Shown: positions 4,232 to 10,379 of the stretch, piece after piece
How the letters are laid out: every line of letters begins with the position of its first letter
Numbering within the stretch: the first letter of the stretch is position 1
NCBI GenBank assembly: GCA_022759065.1
Contig: JAEMPZ010000097.1
Coordinates: 1-10,379 of the forward strand
Length of the DNA: 10,379 bases
Reading direction: 5' to 3'
Source: Acidobacteriota bacterium
GTDB taxonomy: Bacteria > Acidobacteriota > UBA4820 > DSQY01
Notes under the pieces: generated by a model
What the model was told of the DNA's origin: nothing
What the model saw: the letters and a program-made list of their open reading frames with translations, nothing else
Databases searched by the model: none
Translations under genes and position numbers: made by a program

Positions 4232-7200
4232 ATGGAGAGGCAAGAACCCCCTAAGAGACAAGCTGGCTTGTTGGCGCTCGCGGCTTTAGCCGCCGTTCTC
4301 ATCGTTATCTTCGCCTTGACGGCGCGGCTTGGGCTGGCTCTCGCCCAAAACGCCGGGCCGCCGAAGATAACGCCTCCACCCTCATCCGGCGTGAAGTCCC
4401 CGGAGACCGGCTGGAAGCTCGTCGAGAAGCTGATCGCAGACCAGAAATTCCAGGAAGCGCTGGGCGAAACGGACAAGCTTAGGCTCGCGGCGCAGAAGGC
4501 CATGAATGAGGAGGAGTGGACGCGCGCCCTTGTAAAAGAGGTCCAGCTCAAAATCGGCCTTCACGGCTACGAGACGGCGGTGCGCTTCCTGATGGAAGAG
4601 CCTTGGCCCAAGGGCCGGCGGCAAAAAGAGGTTCTGAACCTCTTCTATGCCCACTCCCTCGTCACCTACTATCGGGCTTACTCGTGGGAAATAAACCAGC
4701 GCGAAAAGGTCGAGTCGAAGGGCGTTGACCTCAAGGCGTGGACGAAGGACGAAATTTTCGCCGAAGCTCAGCGGGCGTTTCTTAAAGTATGGGCCGACCG
4801 GGACGATTTGGGCCACGCATCCGTGGCGAGTTGGAAGGAGTACATCTATCCTAACGACTACCCGGCTGGAGTGCGCGACACGATGCGCGACGCCGTGGCC
4901 TACCTTTTCGTTGACCTGTTGGCCGACACATCCTTCTGGACTCCAGCTCAGTCGAACGAAATCTACAGGCTTGGCCTGGCCGATATGCTCAAGACGCCGT
5001 CGGGCTTGTGGCTGAATGACAACGGGGGCGAAGCTATATTGTCCGCCCCATCCGCCCACCCGCTCTCGAAAATCCGCGCCATCCTTGATGACCTTGAAGC
5101 GTGGCACGCGATGAGGGGCGACCGCGCGGCGGAGCTTGAAGCCTTTCTTGAGAAGCTTGACCACCTGCACCAAAGCTTTACCCAAGAAGAGGACAGGAAA
5201 CTAATCAAGCAGGAATTGGCGCGAAGGCTGCCGGAGTTCCGCTCGGTTTCGTGGTACTCGATGGGCGTGGCGCGGCTGGCCGAATTCACCCAAGAGGAGG
5301 AGGCGCCGGACGCGCTGGTCAGGGCGCGCGCAATTGCCATCGAAGGCCAGAAAGCCTACCCAGGCTCCCCGGGCGGCGCGAGGTGCTTGAGCATCGTTAA
5401 GCAGATCGAGGCCCCATCCTATCAAATGGCCGCGATGCGCAGCGACGCGCCTTCAAAGCGCTCGATCCTCGTGACGCACGGCAACATCGGGGCGCTCTAT
5501 TTCAGGGCCTACAAGGTGGACCTTCTATCACACATCGCCTCGGCGCGGGACTACAACCTGCTTCCCCAATGGGACCAGGTCAGGCGCCTTATAGATTCAG
5601 CCAGGCCCGACGCGCAGTGGCAAGCCGCGCTTCCCCCCACTCCGGATTACCGGGATCACAAGACCTTCGTGACGCCGCCGCTTCTCAAGCCGGGCTTTTA
5701 CGTCGTAGCCGCCTCGGCGCGCGAGGACTTTGCCAAGGACCATAACCGCATCCTCGCCGTTGACGTAGTAATAGGCGATCTCGTCATCTTGACGCGCCAT
5801 GACAACGAAGGCGGAATCGAAGCACAGGTCTACAGCGGCGCGTCGGGGCGGCCCGTTGCCGGCGCGCAGGTGACGCTCTACACCTGGGACTGGCAGAGCG
5901 GCCACAAGCCCGTTGAGTCAAAAACCACCGGCGACGATGGGGCGGCCGGCTTCAAGCCCGCCGAAAGAACCAATCAGAGCTACTTTCTTCTTGCGCGCAA
6001 GGGAGACGACCTCGCCCTCGATTCAAGCTATATCGGCGTTTACAAGCCAGAAACGCCTTCGGAGCAAACGGCCTCCCTGCTTTACACCGACCGAAGCATC
6101 TACAGGCCGGGCCAGAAATTGTATTGGAAGGTTCTCTGCTACCACGGCCGCGCGGATCTCGGCAAGTTTGAAGTCCTGCCCAATTCAGCCGTCACCGTGA
6201 CTCTTTTCGACATCAACAGCCAGAGGGTTGCCGACGCCATGGTGACGACAAACGCATATGGCACCGCTAGCGGCGAGTTCGTGATACCGCAGGGCAGGCC
6301 GTTGGGACAATGGCGGATCAACTCCTCCTTCAACGGCGGGGCTTCTATTCGCGTGGAAGAGTACAAGCGGCCGGCCTTCGAGGCGGCAATCCAGGAGCCG
6401 AAAGCGCCGCTTCGCCTCAACCGTCCCGCGGCGCTCACCGGCGAGGCGAAGTACTACTTCGGCCTGCCGGTGACGAACGGAAGCGTTGTCTGGCGAGTTA
6501 CGCGCGAGCCCGTCTATCCGTGGTGGTGGGGCTGGTACGGCTGGGGTGGAAGGACGCAGGCGCAAACGATCGCTTCGGGAACGGCGAAGATAAAGGAGGA
6601 CGGAACATTCGACGTGGCCTTCACGCCAGAGGCTGACGAGCGCGAGGCGTCAACTTCCGAAATGAGCTACCGCTACAAGCTGGCCGCCGACGTCACGGAC
6701 GAGGGCGGAGAAACGCGCACCGCTTCCAAGACGTTCCGCCTCGGCTTCGTCTCCGTCGAGGCAAATCTCAGCAGTGATGCCGGTTTTGCAAGCGAGAACA
6801 AGGCGGCGGCCTTCAAGGTCAGCCGCGCCGATTTGAACGGCTCGCCGCGCGCCGGAAAGGGCACGTGGCGGCTTGTGGCTCTTGTTCAGCCGGCGAAGGC
6901 CCTGCTTCCTTCCGAGCTGCCTGAGCCGGAGCCTCCCTCCGCCAAGGAGTCGCCCGATGCATACCGCACGCCCGGAGACGCGCTGCGCCCCCGTTGGGAC
7001 GGCGATTACAATATCGAGGCGATCCTCCACTCCTGGAAGGAGGGCGATGAAAAGGCTCACGGGGAGGTCTCCTGCGACGACAAAGGCGAAGGAGAGGTGA
7101 CGCTTCCCGCGCTGCCTCAAGGCGCGTATCGCCTGTTGTATGAAACGAAAGACGACTTCGGCGCAACGTGCAAGGCGCAGCGGGAGTTCATCGTCGCCGC

Positions 7201-10200
7201 GCCTCGCGCGAACCTGGCGCTGGCAGCCGCTCTCATTGTGGAAAGCGACACCGTGAAAGTCGGTTCCACCGCCCGCTTTTTCGTTCACTCGGGGCTTCAG
7301 GACCAGACGATGCTCTTCGAGCTTTACCGCGACGGAAAGCTTATGGATAGAAGACGGCTCGAATCGGGGAGCGGCAATGAGATCATCGAGATTCCAGTGG
7401 CCGAGAAGGACCGGGGCGGCTTCGCGGCGAAACTCACTCTCGTTCGGGACCATCAGGAGCTGAGCTTCTCTCAGGGCGTCTTCGTCCCTTGGGATGACAA
7501 GGAGATGAAGGTCGAGTTCTCCACCTTTAGGGACAAGCTGCGACCGGGCGCAACGGAGACCTGGCGCGTTCTTGTAAGAATGCCAGGCGGAAAACCGGCC
7601 GAGGCGGGCGCCGCCGAGCTTCTTGCCTACATGTACGACAAGAGCCTTGATATTTTCGCCCCGCACAATCCCCCCTCGATTCTCTCGCTTTATCCCAACC
7701 ACGCCGCCGCGGGAAGCTATCAATCTACGCTTGGCGAGGCCCCGGCGAGTTACAGCGACGAGTGGAACTTCGCCGACCTCCCCGGTTACAGCACCTTCTC
7801 CGGCGACCGGCTCAAGTTTTACGACAACTACGGAATCGGCGGAATGGGAAGGCGCAGATATTACGGCGAAGGCGGCATCGAAGGTGGCGTCGAAGGGGGT
7901 ATAATGATGGAAAAGGCGGCGGCCATGCCAATGTCTGCCGCCCCACCCCCGGCGCCTGCGGAAACCCCCTCGCGAGACGAAGCGAAGAAAGAGGCGCCCG
8001 CGAAGAACGCCGCGCCGCCGAGCGAAGCTCCCGCCGCAACCGAGCAGCTTCGCTCCAACTTCGCCGAGACGGCTTTCTGGCAGCCACATCTTCTAACCGG
8101 CAATGACGGGACGGCGCTAATCGAATTCACCGTGCCCGATTCGGTGACGGCATGGAACGTCTGGGTTCACGCCGTGACAAAGGGCCTCAAGGCCGGATCG
8201 CTTCACAAGGAAACAAGAAGCGTCAAGGAGCTGATGGTCCGCCCCTACATGCCCCGCTTTTTCCGCGAAGGCGACAAGGCGGACTTGAAGGTGGTCGTCA
8301 ACAACGCGTCGGACCACGAGCTTCAAGGCAACGTGACGCTTGAAATCTTCGACCCCGAGACCAATGAGAACCTCGCGCCGGCTTTCGGTCTTCCAGCCAG
8401 CGTCCCGCCCCAGCCCTTTGCCGTGAAAGCGGGCGGCGGCGCCAACGTCACTTTCAGCTTGTCGGCGCCAGCGAGAGTCGGAACCGTGGCCTTCAAGGTG
8501 GTGGCGAAGTCAGGCGATTTCTCCGACGGCGAACTGCGGCCGCTGCCGATTCTTCCGGGCCGCATGCACCTGGCGCAGTCCCGCTTCGTGACGCTTCGAG
8601 ACGGCGACAAGCGAGAGATGGCCTTCGAGGACTTGAAGAAGAACGACGACCCGACGCTCATCAACGAACAGCTCGTCGTAACGGTGGACGCGCAGTTGTT
8701 CTACGGCGTCCTCCAAGCGCTTCCGTACCTCGTCAACTATCCTTACGAGTGCACAGAGCAGACAATGAACCGGTTTCTTTCCACCGGCATCCTGACGAGC
8801 CTTTACCGCGATTATCCGGCTGTGGCGAAGATGGCGAAGGAGATGTCGAAGCGCGACACGCCCTACGAAGCCTTCGACGACAACGATCCGAACCGCAAGA
8901 TGGCGCTTGAGGAAACTCCGTGGCTCGAAGAGGCGCGCGGCGGCAAGGACGAAGGGCTAGGCATGGCCAAGGTCCTCGACCCGAACATCGCGACGGCCCA
9001 GCGCGAAGCCTCCCTCGCCAAGCTCTTGAAGTCCCAGACATCGCAGGGCGGCTTCCCGTGGTGGGCCGGCGGCCCGCCTTCGCCCTACATGACGCTCTAC
9101 ATCGTTTACGGATTCAGCAAGGGAATCGAGTTCGGCGTTGACGTTCCGAAGGATCCGATCGTGCGCGCTTTCGGCTATCTCCACCAGCACTACCTCGACG
9201 AGTGCGTGAGAGAGATGATGAGCCACGACTCGGGCTGGGAGTTCGTCACCTTCCTCAATTACACGCTCTCCAATTTCCCCGACGCGAGCTGGACAGGCGG
9301 CGTATTCACCGATGCCGAGCGAAAGCGGATGCTCGATTTCTCATTCAAACACTGGAAGCAGCACTCGCCGTACCTGAAGGGTTATCTGGCGTTGACGTTG
9401 AAGCGGATGGGCCGCTTGAACGACGCGAAGCTGGTTTTTGACTCTGTCATGGACTCCGCGAAGACGACAAGGGACGGCGGCACCTCATGGGCGCCGGAGG
9501 ACCGGGGCTGGCTCTGGTACAACGACACAATCGAGACCCATGCCTTCGCATTGCGAACGCTGATGGAGCTTTACCCGAAGGACAGCCGCAGTGACGGGCT
9601 GGTGCAGTGGATATTCCTCAACAAGAAGCTCAACCACTGGGAATCAACAAAGGCGACCGCCGAAGTCCTTTACTCCGTGGCATACTATCTGAAAGAGACG
9701 GGCGCGCTCGGAGTGAAAGAGAAGGTCACGGTGGACGCCGGGCCGGTCGAGACGACGTTCGCGTTTGACCCCGACGTTTACACCGGCAGGAAGAACCAGG
9801 TTGTTATCCCCGGGGAAAAGGTGGACCCGAAGACGATGTCAACGATCACGGTGGCCAAGGAGGGCAAGGGATTCGCATTCGCATCGGCCACTTGGCACTT
9901 CTCTACGGAAAAGCTGCCGGAGCGCGCGAGCGGCGATCTTTTCTCCGTCGAGCGCGCCTACTTCAAACGGGTGAAGACGGGCGACCAGGTCACGCTTCAG
10001 CCGCTCAAGGATGGCGCGGCGCTTCACGTCGGCGACGAGATCGAAGTGCAGCTCGGCTTCTCATCGCGGCACCAGGCCGAGTACGTCCACATGCGCGACC
10101 CGCGCCCGGCAGGATGCGAGCCCGTGACCTTCACGTCGGGTTACAAGTGGGACCTTGGCCTAACGCGGTACGAGGAGGTGCGGGACAGCGGGACCAACTT

Positions 10201-10363
10201 CTTCATGGAGTGGGTGCCCGAAGGCCAGTACACTCTGAAATACAGGCTCAGGTGCGCCATGGCGGGCACGTTCCGCGTCAGCCCGGCCACCGTCCAGTCA
10301 ATGTACGCCCCCGAGTTCAACGCCTACTCCGCCGGAAACTTGATCGTGATAAAGGGGGAGTAG
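4232..10363 (+). CDS. Exported alpha-2-macroglobulin with thioester (large bacterial type)
   Basis: A 2043-residue protease-trapping protein of the alpha-2-macroglobulin/complement family, expected in the periplasm. A hydrophobic segment at 12-30 and ALA-Q (36-39) suggest a signal peptide cut after A38; there is no lipobox. Residues about 45-410 form a mostly helical region seen in the 1900-2000-residue bacterial members. Beta domains start near S411. The MG2 motif TDRSIYRPGQ is at 619-628 and VEEYKRP at 708-714. A Trp-rich stretch, PWWWGWYGWGG, is at 763-773. The stretch ELLAYMYDKSLD precedes a low-complexity linker at 1201-1275, the bait position. The A2M core begins at N1276 (FAETAFW, then TVPDSVTAW). 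The thioester motif is C1507-T-E-Q1510, followed by the helical thioester domain with ETPWLEEA and GGFPWWAGG (1606-1614). The C-terminal domain carries VHMRDPRPAGCEP and MYAPEFNAYS. GGGAGG lies 5 bases before the ATG. The frame is intact. A pbpC-like neighbour, as beside E. coli yfhM, is not visible; only 16 bases follow the stop. Confidence 0.92.
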   Translation: MERQEPPKRQAGLLALAALAAVLIVIFALTARLGLALAQNAGPPKITPPPSSGVKSPETGWKLVEKLIADQKFQEALGETDKLRLAAQKAMNEEEWTRALVKEVQLKIGLHGYETAVRFLMEEPWPKGRRQKEVLNLFYAHSLVTYYRAYSWEINQREKVESKGVDLKAWTKDEIFAEAQRAFLKVWADRDDLGHASVASWKEYIYPNDYPAGVRDTMRDAVAYLFVDLLADTSFWTPAQSNEIYRLGLADMLKTPSGLWLNDNGGEAILSAPSAHPLSKIRAILDDLEAWHAMRGDRAAELEAFLEKLDHLHQSFTQEEDRKLIKQELARRLPEFRSVSWYSMGVARLAEFTQEEEAPDALVRARAIAIEGQKAYPGSPGGARCLSIVKQIEAPSYQMAAMRSDAPSKRSILVTHGNIGALYFRAYKVDLLSHIASARDYNLLPQWDQVRRLIDSARPDAQWQAALPPTPDYRDHKTFVTPPLLKPGFYVVAASAREDFAKDHNRILAVDVVIGDLVILTRHDNEGGIEAQVYSGASGRPVAGAQVTLYTWDWQSGHKPVESKTTGDDGAAGFKPAERTNQSYFLLARKGDDLALDSSYIGVYKPETPSEQTASLLYTDRSIYRPGQKLYWKVLCYHGRADLGKFEVLPNSAVTVTLFDINSQRVADAMVTTNAYGTASGEFVIPQGRPLGQWRINSSFNGGASIRVEEYKRPAFEAAIQEPKAPLRLNRPAALTGEAKYYFGLPVTNGSVVWRVTREPVYPWWWGWYGWGGRTQAQTIASGTAKIKEDGTFDVAFTPEADEREASTSEMSYRYKLAADVTDEGGETRTASKTFRLGFVSVEANLSSDAGFASENKAAAFKVSRADLNGSPRAGKGTWRLVALVQPAKALLPSELPEPEPPSAKESPDAYRTPGDALRPRWDGDYNIEAILHSWKEGDEKAHGEVSCDDKGEGEVTLPALPQGAYRLLYETKDDFGATCKAQREFIVAAPRANLALAAALIVESDTVKVGSTARFFVHSGLQDQTMLFELYRDGKLMDRRRLESGSGNEIIEIPVAEKDRGGFAAKLTLVRDHQELSFSQGVFVPWDDKEMKVEFSTFRDKLRPGATETWRVLVRMPGGKPAEAGAAELLAYMYDKSLDIFAPHNPPSILSLYPNHAAAGSYQSTLGEAPASYSDEWNFADLPGYSTFSGDRLKFYDNYGIGGMGRRRYYGEGGIEGGVEGGIMMEKAAAMPMSAAPPPAPAETPSRDEAKKEAPAKNAAPPSEAPAATEQLRSNFAETAFWQPHLLTGNDGTALIEFTVPDSVTAWNVWVHAVTKGLKAGSLHKETRSVKELMVRPYMPRFFREGDKADLKVVVNNASDHELQGNVTLEIFDPETNENLAPAFGLPASVPPQPFAVKAGGGANVTFSLSAPARVGTVAFKVVAKSGDFSDGELRPLPILPGRMHLAQSRFVTLRDGDKREMAFEDLKKNDDPTLINEQLVVTVDAQLFYGVLQALPYLVNYPYECTEQTMNRFLSTGILTSLYRDYPAVAKMAKEMSKRDTPYEAFDDNDPNRKMALEETPWLEEARGGKDEGLGMAKVLDPNIATAQREASLAKLLKSQTSQGGFPWWAGGPPSPYMTLYIVYGFSKGIEFGVDVPKDPIVRAFGYLHQHYLDECVREMMSHDSGWEFVTFLNYTLSNFPDASWTGGVFTDAERKRMLDFSFKHWKQHSPYLKGYLALTLKRMGRLNDAKLVFDSVMDSAKTTRDGGTSWAPEDRGWLWYNDTIETHAFALRTLMELYPKDSRSDGLVQWIFLNKKLNHWESTKATAEVLYSVAYYLKETGALGVKEKVTVDAGPVETTFAFDPDVYTGRKNQVVIPGEKVDPKTMSTITVAKEGKGFAFASATWHFSTEKLPERASGDLFSVERAYFKRVKTGDQVTLQPLKDGAALHVGDEIEVQLGFSSRHQAEYVHMRDPRPAGCEPVTFTSGYKWDLGLTRYEEVRDSGTNFFMEWVPEGQYTLKYRLRCAMAGTFRVSPATVQSMYAPEFNAYSAGNLIVIKGE

Positions 10364-10379
10364 TTCACCACAAAGGCAC

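Noticed and set aside
4194..4289. A 31-codon upstream open frame overlapping the macroglobulin start
   Set aside because: It begins at an ATG without a good ribosome site and is out of frame. The strong GGGAGG directly serves the ATG at 4232.
6650..8089. A 479-codon minus-strand open frame opposite the macroglobulin gene
   Set aside because: It is long only because the opposite strand is GC-rich. The protein is Arg/Gly/Leu-rich without motifs, and the sense frame is a continuous known family.
1..10379. A mobile element or phage island
   Set aside because: No transposase, integrase, long terminal repeat or tRNA attachment site is visible. The genes are typical chromosomal families with similar base composition.

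Overview
The window comes from a GC-rich bacterial chromosome, most likely a Gram-negative (diderm) with anaerobic or fermentative metabolism. The reasons are a large secreted alpha-2-macroglobulin of the periplasmic type, an FtsE division ATPase, and an NfnAB-type iron-sulfur flavoprotein pair. Nothing in the sequence fixes the phylum. I see no rRNA, tRNA, CRISPR array, transposase, integrase or phage gene. Apart from repeat-rich intergenic DNA, it reads as ordinary chromosome.

Layout: four protein genes in two divergent blocks. On the minus strand, reading right to left, lie nfnA-like (2944-3798), nfnB/gltD-like (1453-2934), a stand-alone GXGXG beta-helix protein related to the C-terminal domain of glutamate synthase GltB (651-1439), and ftsE (1-585), which is cut by the window edge at its H-loop histidine. 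The first three are 9 and 13 bases apart, and the stop codon of the first is built into the ribosome binding site of the second, so they look like one operon. A recognisable promoter lies before nfnA. A second one, sharing the 9-mer GTAGAATAG, overlaps the end of the GXGXG gene and probably serves ftsE.

On the plus strand, a single 2043-residue gene (4232-10363) fills 60% of the window. It encodes an exported alpha-2-macroglobulin with an intact CTEQ thioester motif, an N-terminal helical region of about 370 residues, and a low-complexity Gly/Arg/Tyr then Ala/Pro/Glu/Lys linker exactly where the protease bait region sits in the family.

The 433-bp divergent intergenic region (3799-4231) carries the nfn promoter, a REP-like palindrome, about 137 bp of DNA with 7-bp periodicity built from three different heptamer families, an 8-bp perfect inverted repeat, and a probable extended -10 promoter for the macroglobulin gene.

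The minus-strand block suggests ferredoxin/NAD(P)H electron transfer or a split glutamate-synthase-like enzyme. The macroglobulin is expected to trap foreign proteases in the periplasm. I see no functional link between the two blocks beyond the shared intergenic region. The least explained elements are the pairing of an Nfn-like couple with a lone GXGXG protein, and the composite heptamer repeat island. I did not find a clear new defence or mobile system.
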